Shown here: in pieces, positions 31,354-38,772 of the stretch
Position numbering within the stretch: the first letter of the stretch is position 1
Layout: every line of letters starts with the position of its first letter
NCBI GenBank assembly: GCA_021827405.1
Contig: JAKAVY010000013.1
Span: forward strand, 1-41,106
DNA: 41,106 bases
Direction of reading: 5' to 3'
Source of the DNA: Thermoplasmata archaeon
GTDB lineage: Archaea > Thermoplasmatota > Thermoplasmata > Lutacidiplasmatales > UBA184
Made by a program: the position numbers and the translations under genes
Notes under the pieces: generated by a model
What the model was told of the DNA's origin: nothing
Databases searched by the model: none
Seen by the model: the letters and a program-made list of their open reading frames with translations, nothing else

Positions 31354-31864
31354 GCCCCCCCGGCACCTCCGTCTGAGACCGGAACTTAGGGACGAGCTCG
31401 GCCGTCCCTTGGGCCCGGTGCTGGCCGGGGAGGGGGCGGATGATGCGGTCCGGAGGGCCGGGCGGCTCGCCACCTGCGGGGACGTGGTGACGGGAAGGGC
31501 CCTCGAACTGGGGGTCACTCCCTTCGTGGCGGTGATGGATGGGCGCACCCAGCGCGGCATCCCTCGACCGGTCCCCCCGGCGACCCTCGAGGCCTTCCCC
31601 CGGGTCCGGTCCGCCCCGAACCCCCCCGGGGAGATCACCGTCGCCCTTCAGGAGGCGCTCCGGGCCCTGGTGGACGAGGGCGGGGGACTGCTCCTGGTGG
31701 AGGGGGAGGAGGATCTGGCGCTCCTCCCCCTGGTGGAAGGGCTGCCGGATCGCACCACCGTTATATACGGGCAGCCGGGTGCGGGCGTCGCCTTCGTGGA
31801 GGTCGATCGGTCGAGCCGGGCGCGAGCACGGGCCCTGATGGACCGCATGGAGGTTCTGGCGTAG
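31325..31864 (+). CDS. GTP-dependent dephospho-CoA kinase (DUF359 family)
   Basis: A 179-residue member of the DUF359 family, shown to be the archaeal GTP-dependent dephospho-CoA kinase, the last step of CoA synthesis. Landmarks are LRLRPELRDELGRPLGPVLA near the N terminus, LATCGDVVTGRALELGVTPF, VAVMDGRTQRGIP, NPPGEITVALQEALRALV and LLVEGEEDLALLPLVEGLPD, with VIYGQPGAGVAFVEV at the end. The G-E-E-D pair is among the family's conserved acidic residues. The ATG at 31325 overlaps spt4 by 29 nt; no other standard start precedes the domain. Confidence 0.9.
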   Translation: MAATRSGSNEPPRHLRLRPELRDELGRPLGPVLAGEGADDAVRRAGRLATCGDVVTGRALELGVTPFVAVMDGRTQRGIPRPVPPATLEAFPRVRSAPNPPGEITVALQEALRALVDEGGGLLLVEGEEDLALLPLVEGLPDRTTVIYGQPGAGVAFVEVDRSSRARARALMDRMEVLA

Positions 31865-31869
31865 CGATC

Positions 31870-32214
31870 ATGGAGATCCGTTTCCTCGAGGAGCGTGCCA
31901 ACCCGCTCCTCTCCCGAAAGGAGTACCTGGTGGAGATCTCTCACCCGCAAGGTCCTTCCCCCAAGCGGGAGGAGGTCCGCAAGGAGCTCTCCGAGATGTT
32001 GAAGGTCCCGCGCGACCGCCTGGTGGTGGAATGGATGAGGGCCCGGTATGGGACCTCCCGTTCCCGGGGCCTGGTCCACGCCTACGATGCCTCCGCGGGA
32101 CTCGCCCGCACCGTCCGGGACCACATCCAGGTGCGTAACGGTCTCAAGGCGAAGGCGGAAAAGGGCGCCAAGGCCACGCCGCCGGCGGAAGCCCCCGCCG
32201 AGAAGAAGGAGTGA
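31870..32214 (+). CDS. rps24e: Small ribosomal subunit protein S24e
   Basis: A 114-residue S24e. The family core is EIRFLEERANPLLSRKEYLV, then KELSEMLKVPRDRLVVEWMR and GLVHAYDASAGLARTVRDHI. The Lys/Ala/Pro-rich C-terminal tail is common in archaeal versions. It starts 5 nt after the dephospho-CoA kinase stop and ends 8 nt before rps27ae, so it belongs to the same operon. Confidence 0.95.
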   Translation: MEIRFLEERANPLLSRKEYLVEISHPQGPSPKREEVRKELSEMLKVPRDRLVVEWMRARYGTSRSRGLVHAYDASAGLARTVRDHIQVRNGLKAKAEKGAKATPPAEAPAEKKE

Positions 32215-32222
32215 GGGGTCCC

Positions 32223-32429
32223 ATGGCCAAGGCCCGGATGGGATTGTACGCCGTGAAGGGGGACACCCTCACCCGCACGCACGAATTCTGCCCGAAGTGT
32301 GGGCCGGGGGTCTTTCTGGCCTCCCACACCGGGAAGGGAGAGAAGGTCCCCCGCCGCTCCTGCGGGAAGTGCGGCTACTCCGAGATCGAGCGGCGGAAGG
32401 GGAAGGCCCCGGAACGGGCCGCCAGTTGA
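32223..32429 (+). CDS. rps27ae: Small ribosomal subunit protein S27ae
   Basis: A 68-residue zinc-binding ribosomal protein. It has the family pattern LYAVKGDTLTRTHEFCPKCG, GVFLASH and RRSCGKCGYSE; the two C-x2-C pairs bind zinc. It is the archaeal free form of the protein that eukaryotes make fused to ubiquitin. The ATG at 32223 is used; an in-frame GTG at 32211 overlaps the previous stop. It is the last clear member of the rpo7 operon. Confidence 0.95.
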   Translation: MAKARMGLYAVKGDTLTRTHEFCPKCGPGVFLASHTGKGEKVPRRSCGKCGYSEIERRKGKAPERAAS

Positions 32430-32477
32430 ACTGGACGGTCCGTGTCCGATCCCCTCCCGAACCTGGAGGAGAGGGGC

Positions 32478-32496
32478 TGGAGCGATTCTCGCTCCA
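32478..32496 (+). other. Stem-loop between rps27ae and the GNAT gene
   Basis: Perfect 8-bp stem TGGAGCGA / TCGCTCCA with a TTC loop, 49 nt after the rps27ae stop and 14 nt before the TTG start at 32510. It may end the ribosomal operon or shape translation of the next gene. Confidence 0.4.
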
Positions 32497-32509
32497 ATGA
32501 GGTGAGCCC

Positions 32510-33454
32510 TTGAAGGGAGCCATCCCGGGTCGGGTCTGGTCGGAGTTTTCCCACGAGATGGGGAAGGCCTGGCCCCGGTGGGGGCGGGCGGCGGCCCGGC
32601 AGTGCCGGCAGCGCTTCCGCCGAGGAGAGCTCGAGGGGGTGCCGCTCGTCCAAGGGACCGGGAGGACCATCGGGATGGCCCTGTGGCAGGCCTACCCTCG
32701 GGTGGGCCGACAGGGAGCGGCCCTCTTCCTCGTCAGGGGGCACCGCTCTCTGCAAAGTGCCCGGTCCCAAGTGGAGGTGGCGCGGGCGGCCGGGCGCGGT
32801 CCTTTGCTGAGCCTCCCAGCCCCCCTCCCTGGGATCCGCTGGGACGTGGAGAGGAGGGCCCTCGCGGAGCAGGGGTTCCGCTGGGTCCAGAGGCAGCGTC
32901 TTTCCATCGACCCTAGGGGCCTTCCCCGGACCCCTCCCCCCTCCGGGATCTCGCTCCGTCCCATGCGGAAGGGGGACCAGGGTTCGGTCCTGGTCCTTGA
33001 CCGGCGCTCGTACCGCCACCATATCGATGAGGCCTTCGGCCCCGGGGCCAGTGTCCAGCGCTTCGGCCCGGGATACCTACGGGGGCTCTTCGAGAGCAAG
33101 GAGCCGGCCATCGATCTCTCGGCCTCCTGGATCGCCGAAGGGCCCCGGGGGGTGGTGGGGCACGTCCTGGTCATGGGGCAGGACTCTGCGCGCATCCAGG
33201 ACCTGGCGGTGGACCCGGCCTATCGGGGGCGGGGGATCGGCTCCTGTCTGCTCCGAGAGGCGTTATTTCGGCTGGCCGAGAGGGGGGTACGGCAGGTCAG
33301 TCTCGGGGTCACGGTGGGGAACCCTACGGGAGCGTACGCGCTCTACCGCCACCTGGGGTTCCGGCCGGACCGGACCCGAGCCGGGCGGATGCCGGGGCTT
33401 TGGGTCCACGAGGGGTCACGCCGGAGGCTTCACCTGGCCTTGGGCAGGGCCTGA
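32510..33454 (+). CDS. Two-part protein with C-terminal GNAT acetyltransferase domain
   Basis: A 314-residue protein. The first ~130 residues are basic and hydrophobic with no match I recognise (WPRWGRAAARQCRQRFRRGE; RWDVERRALAEQGFRWVQRQ). Residues ~145-300 form a GNAT domain: ISLRPMRKGDQGSVLVLDRR, then IQDLAVDPAYRGRGIGSCLL (a full R-x-x-G-x-G/A motif A), then VGNPTGAYALYRHLGFRPD (motif B). It transfers acetyl groups from CoA; RimI-like protein acetylation is possible but not shown. The TTG start is supported by GAGGTGA 5 nt upstream. The start of the reading frame follows the stem-loop, so expression may be separate from rps27ae. Confidence 0.8.
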   Translation: MKGAIPGRVWSEFSHEMGKAWPRWGRAAARQCRQRFRRGELEGVPLVQGTGRTIGMALWQAYPRVGRQGAALFLVRGHRSLQSARSQVEVARAAGRGPLLSLPAPLPGIRWDVERRALAEQGFRWVQRQRLSIDPRGLPRTPPPSGISLRPMRKGDQGSVLVLDRRSYRHHIDEAFGPGASVQRFGPGYLRGLFESKEPAIDLSASWIAEGPRGVVGHVLVMGQDSARIQDLAVDPAYRGRGIGSCLLREALFRLAERGVRQVSLGVTVGNPTGAYALYRHLGFRPDRTRAGRMPGLWVHEGSRRRLHLALGRA

Positions 33455-33568
33455 GGGATGGGTCCAGATGGGAAGCGGGGCGCCCGGTCGGGGAGGACCC
33501 TGCCTCCCAGCGGCAACGTGCCCCGCTCGAGGCGGGGTCGCCCGGGGAGCAAGTTCGGACGGGCGGTC

Positions 33569-33808
33569 TCAGGGGGACTTCCGCTTCTTGGTCCGGGCGC
33601 TCTCTTGGTCCCGCTTCTCGAAGCAGGCCGAGCAGACGGTGATGTAGACCTTGTCCTCCACGTGGACGTCCCACTGGGTCACGGACCGGTCTTGGAAGCT
33701 CCGGTGGCAGTCGGCGCACTCGAGGGCGCGGGGAGGGGGGATCCGGGGGGAGGTTTCCTTGTGGGAGGGGGCCTGGGGGTCCGCCGTCAGGTTCGTTGGA
33801 GCCGTCAT
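33569..33808 (-). CDS. Small zinc-finger protein
   Basis: A 79-residue protein with a Pro-rich N terminus and one zinc finger: CADC at residues 31-34 and CSAC at about 59-62, with DRSVTQWDVHVEDKVYITV between, and a Lys/Arg-rich end (RTKKRKSP). The tail suggests nucleic-acid binding. Its ATG overlaps the stop of the OB-fold gene upstream by 4 nt, so the two are translationally coupled. No enzyme motif. A role beside the single-strand-binding-like partner is inferred. Confidence 0.75.
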   Translation of the reverse strand: MTAPTNLTADPQAPSHKETSPRIPPPRALECADCHRSFQDRSVTQWDVHVEDKVYITVCSACFEKRDQESARTKKRKSP

Positions 33809-34152
33809 CGATCGTCCTTCCTGGTATCAGGGTACGCCAGAGGGGCCAGCTTCGTAAGCTTCCCCAGACGCCCTAAGGAGAGTTGGGGCCGTCCCTTATA
33901 GTCCTTCACCCACCCCTCCTGGATACGGACCCGGTCCCCTTCCCGGACCCATTCCACCTCTTCCCCCCAGAGCGTGAGCGCGATCTCCCCCGTGGCGTCC
34001 TTGAGCCGGCCGGTCCGGACCCGTTTCTGGGCGCCCCCCGGGATCGCCACTTCCCGGATCGGTTCCAACGAAACCACGGTCCCCTCCAGGGTGGCCAGGC
34101 GGTTGGGTCTGAGGTCGGTGACGAAGGTGGCCGGGGGACGGCTCTCAGGCAT
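33805..34152 (-). CDS. Single OB-fold nucleic-acid-binding protein (RPA/SSB-like)
   Basis: A 115-residue protein made of one OB fold: LRPNRLATLEGTVVSLEPIR, then VRTGRLKDATGEIALTLWGE, then WVREGDRVRIQEGWVKDYKG and RPQLSLGRLGKLTKL. This is the pattern of archaeal RPA-like single-strand DNA-binding subunits and related OB proteins. It probably binds single-stranded DNA or RNA in the cytosol; no active-site residues are expected. A weak TATA-like CCGTAACCCC lies about 34 nt upstream. It is coupled to the zinc-finger gene. Confidence 0.85.
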   Translation of the reverse strand: MPESRPPATFVTDLRPNRLATLEGTVVSLEPIREVAIPGGAQKRVRTGRLKDATGEIALTLWGEEVEWVREGDRVRIQEGWVKDYKGRPQLSLGRLGKLTKLAPLAYPDTRKDDR

Positions 34153-34342
34153 GGCCCCGGGTACGCCCAGGGACGGAAAGGGGTTACGGCGAGTCGCATC
34201 CAGGGGGAGGTTTGGTGGGAGGGGGGGTACGCGCCACCCTTTCCGGGGGGTAGGGTGACAGTTCGCCGGCTTACCGGCCCGTTCGCGCCGTAGGCGGCGG
34301 CCGCCTATCCCTTCCCGGAGGCTGGGGTGAGGGTCCAGGGGA

Positions 34343-36709
34343 CTATCGTCCCCGCCGCCGGGCTTGGTTGGCCATCAGGCGGACGAAGCGGGGGTCCTTC
34401 CGCACGACGTCGAGCAAGGGGGAGTAGAGCAGTTCGATGTAAGGCAGCACGTGGAGCTCTTGGGCCCGTCCCATGGCCGAGAAGAAGGCTTCCCGGTCGC
34501 CGAGGTTCAGGTGGACGTACCCCTCCAGGAAGACGGCGATCTTGGCCTTGCCGGCGAGGGCTTGGAGCCGGGCGATGGATTCCCGGGCCTCTCGCTCGTT
34601 CCCGCGCCGGGCCTCGAGAATGCCCCGCCAGGCTTCCGTCCACGCGTTCTCCGGGGCCAAGGCCTGCATCTGGGTCAGGGTCCCCGCGGCACTCTCGAGG
34701 TCTCCTTTCCCCAGGAAGTACTCCGTACGGTGAGTGGCGGTCCTGAAGGGAGCGAGAGTCTCGCTCTGCCGCCAATACTGGAGCGCGTCCGCCTCCCGGC
34801 CGGCATACAGGTAGAGCCTCCCCAACAGCGCGATCACGGTGACATCGAGGGGATCGATCTTAAGGGCCCGTTCGAGCAGGCCGACCGCCTCGTGGATCTT
34901 GCCGTTCCCGGCCACCACCTGGAAGAGCGTCCGGTACGGGCCGGAGAGGTTCGGATTGAGCTCGATGGCCCGACGTGCCTCGTTCTCGGCGAGGACGAAC
35001 TCGTCCTGGGCCAAGTGAAGCAGGGCCAGGGAGGAGTGGGCCTCCGCCAGGCCCTCGTTCTGCCGGAGGGCGCCCGTCAGCTCCTCCCGGGCTCGCTCGA
35101 AAGCGGTGTCGGTCGGTTCGGCGCCTTCGTTCCCCAGCCAGAACCAGCAGTCCGCGATCCCCACCCGGGCGCGCCCGAAAGCCGGGTCCCGGGCCGCGGC
35201 CCGCTCAAAGTAGGAGAGCGCCTGACGGACCGAGGCGACGGTCCGTTGCTCCCCCAGGCTCTTTCGTCCGTGCAGGTAATCGGTGTAGGCCACCAGGTCC
35301 TGGGTGTCGGAGGCAAAGGAGGGAGGGGGCAAGATCTCCTTGGGGCCGGCCCCGGAGAAGTGCTCCGAGACCGCGCGGGCGATCTCCCCGGCAATGTCGT
35401 CCTGGAGGGCGAAGATATCGTCCAGGACCCGGTCGTAGCGGGCGGACCAGATCGGCTCCTCGGTGGCGGTGTCGATGAGCTGGGCCGTGATCCTCAGGCG
35501 GTTGCCGGCCTTGCGAAGGCTGCACTCCGCCACGGTCCCGACCTGCAACATCCGCCCGATCTCCAAGGCGGTCTCCCGTCGGTCCTTGAAGTGCATCGCC
35601 GTGGTCCGGGCGATCACCCTCAGTCCGGGCACGTGGGCGAGCTTGCCAATGAGCTCCTCGGTCATCCCGTCCGCAAGATAATCCTCGCTCGGGTCCGGGG
35701 AGATGTTGGTGAAAGGGAGGACGACCAGGCGACGGGGGTCGAGCGTGAGCGGCGGGGGTGGAGAGGCCGGGGCCGCCGGTCGGGCCCCCGGACCCGAAGT
35801 GGATCCGAGGTCGACATGGAGGAAGGCGTTGAGCAGCGGGCCCCGGTCCTGGGCGGACCGCGCCCAGAAGTCCTTGTTCTCCGGGTCTCCGGCGCTGAAC
35901 AGGTAGTCGTAGCGGATCCGGTCCTCGCCCACCGGGACCCGCTGGGCGCACTGGGTGGCCAGGCTCCTCAGTTGCCGGGCGCTGGCGAGGGAGGGATGGG
36001 TGGCCACATAGAACAGGGCGAACTTCTCGATCTCGTGGATCTCCCTACCCTCTTCCCGGCTGGCCTCAAGGAGCTGGGTCGCCAGCACCAGGATGCGATC
36101 GCCGGCCCCTAGGGGGTCCACGGTGAACTCGTTGCCCCTCCCGATCCGGCTGAGGAGGTCCTCTCCCTTGGGTCGGGCGCGCAGGCGGTCCTTCATCGCG
36201 GAGAGACTGTTGCCCCCGCTACCGGCGAGGCAGAAGACGAGGGGGTAGGGCCGGGGGACCGTCGGCTCCAGGTAAGGGAGGAGCACCTCGTACGGCCAGG
36301 GTTCCGCGGGTTTCGCGTCGATCTCGTCGAGGAGACAGAGGACCGGGTGGGGAAGGGCGTTGAGCTCGTCCAGCCCAGAGAGGAGGGCCGGCCGGTCGAG
36401 CTTCGCGAGGTTCAGCTCCCGGTACCCCACCAAGGGACCGGCGACCCGGGCGATCTGCTGGATCAGGTAGCTCTTCCCGGCCCCGGGTGAACCCCAGAGG
36501 AGGAAGTTGCTCGGGTGGGCCCGCGGGCTCTGGAGCCCGGCGAGGATGCGCTGCCGCAGGTCCTTGAGGGCATGGCGCGTGGGCTCCTCGAACCGGACGT
36601 AGGGTCCGACGACCGAGTAGTGGTCCAGTAGGAGGGCATCCAGGGAAGCGAGCAGACGGGCGACCTCGGCCCGGCCGGAAGCCTCGCCGGCGGGGGAGGG
36701 GGTCGGCAT
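34343..36709 (-). CDS. AAA+ ATPase - TolB-like - TPR multidomain protein
   Basis: A 788-residue protein with three parts. Residues ~20-290 are an AAA+ ATPase: Walker A GSPGAGKS at 73-80, Walker B LCLLDEID at 124-131, the sensor region LVFCLAGSGGNSLSAMKDRL and the helical lid SARQLRSLATQC at 243-254. After a Pro-rich linker, residues ~328-451 match the FlgO/TolB-N-like domain found in bacterial adenylate-cyclase and TPR signalling proteins (LVVLPFTNISPDPSEDYLAD, GMTEELIGKLAHVPGLRVIA, RITAQLIDTATEEPIWSARY). The remainder, to the end, is TPR-like helical repeats. I know the last two parts together from bacteria; with an AAA+ head in an archaeon the combination is unusual. The start at 36709 is supported by CTTAAC about 31 nt upstream. 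No membrane segment. Function unknown. Confidence 0.85.
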   Translation of the reverse strand: MPTPSPAGEASGRAEVARLLASLDALLLDHYSVVGPYVRFEEPTRHALKDLRQRILAGLQSPRAHPSNFLLWGSPGAGKSYLIQQIARVAGPLVGYRELNLAKLDRPALLSGLDELNALPHPVLCLLDEIDAKPAEPWPYEVLLPYLEPTVPRPYPLVFCLAGSGGNSLSAMKDRLRARPKGEDLLSRIGRGNEFTVDPLGAGDRILVLATQLLEASREEGREIHEIEKFALFYVATHPSLASARQLRSLATQCAQRVPVGEDRIRYDYLFSAGDPENKDFWARSAQDRGPLLNAFLHVDLGSTSGPGARPAAPASPPPPLTLDPRRLVVLPFTNISPDPSEDYLADGMTEELIGKLAHVPGLRVIARTTAMHFKDRRETALEIGRMLQVGTVAECSLRKAGNRLRITAQLIDTATEEPIWSARYDRVLDDIFALQDDIAGEIARAVSEHFSGAGPKEILPPPSFASDTQDLVAYTDYLHGRKSLGEQRTVASVRQALSYFERAAARDPAFGRARVGIADCWFWLGNEGAEPTDTAFERAREELTGALRQNEGLAEAHSSLALLHLAQDEFVLAENEARRAIELNPNLSGPYRTLFQVVAGNGKIHEAVGLLERALKIDPLDVTVIALLGRLYLYAGREADALQYWRQSETLAPFRTATHRTEYFLGKGDLESAAGTLTQMQALAPENAWTEAWRGILEARRGNEREARESIARLQALAGKAKIAVFLEGYVHLNLGDREAFFSAMGRAQELHVLPYIELLYSPLLDVVRKDPRFVRLMANQARRRGR

Positions 36710-36734
36710 CGCGCAGGGAGGGGACCCGGGGTCC

Positions 36735-36744
36735 GGGTTAAGAG
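36735..36744 (-). promoter_or_regulatory. TATA-like element for the AAA+/TPR gene
   Basis: CTCTTAACCC on the minus strand, centred about 31 nt before ATG 36709. Confidence 0.5.
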
Positions 36745-37186
36745 CGTTTGGGCGGCGGAGACGGGACCTGAAGGGGGCCCGCCCCCCGGGCTCCCCAACC
36801 GCCCCCCTCGCCAGGTTGGCGGGGAGGCAGGGGGCGGGACAGGGGGTCGCCACGAGGGAAGGGAGGACGCTGATGGGGCTCCCACGTTGAACATCGTCCC
36901 CACCGAATGGGAGCGACGCGTGGCGGCCCGCAAGGCGGCCCTCCGAGCGAGACGAGGCCCGTCATAGGACTCTGGACGAGAGCCCATCCTCGTTACTAGA
37001 AGAGAGGGCTCCCCCCTCGGTAGGGGGGCCTCAGCGGGTCAGGGCTGACCCCAAGCACGTGGCGAGACACCAAGCGAAGGTCGGGGGCCTCTTGGGGTGC
37101 CCCCTGGGGGAACGGGTAGAGCGACCCACACCGGGCCCTGCGTTCACCGGAGGTCCCACGGGAACGGGGAAGGATGCGGTTTCCGG
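36745..37186. other. Divergent intergenic stretch with a GC hairpin
   Basis: No gene is seen. It holds a perfect 7-bp hairpin, CCCCCCT (37011-37017), loop CGGT, AGGGGGG (37022-37028). The sequence between the AAA+ promoter and the hairpin has no clear motif. Confidence 0.4.
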
Positions 37187-37196
37187 TTCAAATACC
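37187..37196 (+). promoter_or_regulatory. TATA-like element for the aspartic-protease gene
   Basis: TTCAAATACC, centred 26 nt before ATG 37218; predicts leaderless transcription. Confidence 0.5.
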
Positions 37197-37217
37197 GCCC
37201 GCGGGTGCGACCTGCGG

Positions 37218-38033
37218 ATGAGTTCTACGGTGCCGTTCTCTCGGGTCGCCCAGCACCTGGTCGCGATCCCCACGACTGCGAGCGGGGGTCTGCGTTCCCG
37301 GTTCCTCCTTGACACGGGGATTGGGGTGAACCTCGTGTTCCAGGCGTTCGCGGGCCGGATGGGAGTCATCCCCACCGGCGAAACGTTTACCGGTCGAAGG
37401 ATGTCCGGTCAACCCATCCCTTTGGGGATGGGCCGGCTCCCTTCCCTCCGCGTTGGAGACCTGGAAGTTCGGGACGTGCCGGTAGGCGTCCATGAAATGG
37501 GGAACCTTCCCCGGGGCATGGAAGACGTCGCGGGAATCCTGTCTCTCGGGTTCTTCGATAGGGTTCCTTTCACGATCGACTACCCCCGAGGGGAGGTCAG
37601 GATCGGTGTCGACCCCAGGGGAAGCGGAGTCCCGGTCCCGATCCGGCTGATCCGGGAGGGCCCGTCGGTGTCAGCCTATCTGCGGATGTTGATTCCCGGT
37701 GACCGCACGGTGGAGGTCGAAGTGGATTCAGGGACGGACGTCCTGATCCTGCACTCGAAGCTCATGGCTGGGCTCGGGGTCGACCCCCAGGCTCCCTCGA
37801 CCCAAAGACGCGAGGGGACGGACGAGACCGGCTTCCGGTACACTCGGTATTTTTCCACCCTTCACGGGCAGGTACGCCTCGAAGGCGCTCCGGAGATCTC
37901 CCAGTCGGACCCCAGGGCAATGTTCCAAGAGATCATCTATGACGGACTCATCGGGGATGAGTTCCTTCGACAGTTTGCGGTCACCTTTGACCTGGAGCGC
38001 TCGACGTTGGTCTTCCAGAGGACCATCGGGTAG
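37218..38033 (+). CDS. Bilobal aspartic protease-like protein
   Basis: A 271-residue protein with two copies of a retropepsin-like lobe. Lobe 1 has FLLDTG (Asp32-Thr-Gly) and ends VAGILSLGFFDRVPFTIDYP; lobe 2 has VEVDSGTDVLILH (Asp170-Ser-Gly) and ends DGLIGDEFLRQFAVTFDLER. Two D-T/S-G motifs about 138 residues apart are what a single-chain aspartic protease needs, and the repeated hydrophobic-G...F...F/VT-I/F-D ending suggests internal duplication. No signal peptide or membrane helix is seen, so it should be cytosolic, unlike pepsins. Enzyme activity is inferred, not certain. The ATG at 37218 is preferred because of the TATA-like element 26 nt upstream. Its base composition is a little less GC-rich than the neighbours. 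Confidence 0.78.
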   Translation: MSSTVPFSRVAQHLVAIPTTASGGLRSRFLLDTGIGVNLVFQAFAGRMGVIPTGETFTGRRMSGQPIPLGMGRLPSLRVGDLEVRDVPVGVHEMGNLPRGMEDVAGILSLGFFDRVPFTIDYPRGEVRIGVDPRGSGVPVPIRLIREGPSVSAYLRMLIPGDRTVEVEVDSGTDVLILHSKLMAGLGVDPQAPSTQRREGTDETGFRYTRYFSTLHGQVRLEGAPEISQSDPRAMFQEIIYDGLIGDEFLRQFAVTFDLERSTLVFQRTIG

Positions 38034-38053
38034 CTTCGGCCTTTCCTCCGAAG
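38034..38053 (+). terminator. Hairpin after the aspartic-protease gene
   Basis: CTTCGG (38034-38039) and CCGAAG (38048-38053), a 6-bp stem immediately after the stop codon. Confidence 0.35.
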
Positions 38054-38656
38054 GAGGGAGGGGGGACTTGGGCGGAGGGAGACTAAGGTCGGCCGGTCCA
38101 CCGGAGGGGGGAAGTGCAGGTTCGCCGCCATGTTAAGCCCCGCGGTGTCGAAGATACGCCCTCTATTATGGAGTCCCAGAGCTAAATGTTCGCAGCGGCC
38201 AGGTTTGGGAAGGGGGCCGCGTGGAACCGGAGACCCCTTTCTGATGGGGGCCTCCCGGGGGGTCGTAAAGCGAACTAGGCTACACGTTCAGGATCCGGTG
38301 CGGAGAGGTCCCTTCGCCCTTCAGGAAACAGCCTTCCTTCGACTCGGGCATGGACCCTCTGCCGGGCCTCCTTCGAGCTTGGCCCCTCGGTCTCGGACCC
38401 GGCCCGATGACGTAGGGACGGTCCCGTGGGGGATCGAAAGGCGGCATGATCGGGTCGGTCCTACCCGGTCTGGCCGCAGAAGGCTTCAAGTCAGTCGAGT
38501 TGTGTCCTCGGCGTCCTGGGGAGGCGTGATCCCGGAACCGGAAAGGAACCTTGAACTGCCCACAGGGGACCCGTTCCCGCCTGTTCACTCCCGGAGGTGA
38601 AGGCGCGCAGACGGTGAACGGGTGCCAAGTTCTCACTGCCGTGGGCGAAATGGATC
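38054..38656. other. Gene-poor stretch before tRNA-Arg
   Basis: About 600 nt without a credible gene; short frames on both strands have no motif. A TATA-like TCTATTATGG near 38162-38171 is followed by a GCGGCC/GGCCGC hairpin at 38195-38220, which could mark a small RNA, but this is weak. No TATA-like element is visible just before the tRNA. Confidence 0.35.
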
Positions 38657-38730
38657 GGGCCCGTAGTATAGCTTGGATATCACAGGGGCCTCCGGAGCCT
38701 CAGACCCGGGTTCGAATCCCGGCGGGCCCG
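38657..38730 (+). tRNA. tRNA-Arg (anticodon CCG), likely integration site
   Basis: Acceptor GGGCCCG/CGGGCCC, anticodon stem GGGGC/GCCTC around loop CTCCGGA (anticodon CCG, for CGG codons), T-arm CCGGG-TTCGAAT-CCCGG, discriminator G; no encoded CCA. The D-stem has only two normal pairs and the variable loop is 4 nt, so it may be weakened. The integrase gene starts 43 nt after its 3' end, the usual place of integrated elements. Confidence 0.88.
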
Positions 38731-38740
38731 TCCCCATAAA

Positions 38741-38750
38741 GGTATAAGAC
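38741..38750 (+). promoter_or_regulatory. TATA box for the integrase gene
   Basis: GGTATAAGAC, with TATAAG centred 27-28 nt before ATG 38773, so the mRNA should be leaderless. It lies 13-18 nt after the tRNA end. Confidence 0.6.
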
Positions 38751-38772
38751 CTATTGTGGCTTGACCCATTCC

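Noticed and set aside
31759-31768. GTTATATACG inside the dephospho-CoA kinase gene as a promoter for rps24e
   Set aside because: It is about 100 nt before the rps24e ATG with no supporting signal, and it encodes in-frame residues of the kinase; co-transcription from 30509 explains rps24e better.
37181-37205. GGTTCAAATACC looks like a tRNA T-arm
   Set aside because: The loop would be 8 nt and no matching acceptor arm exists upstream. The sequence fits a TATA element 26 nt before ATG 37218 instead.
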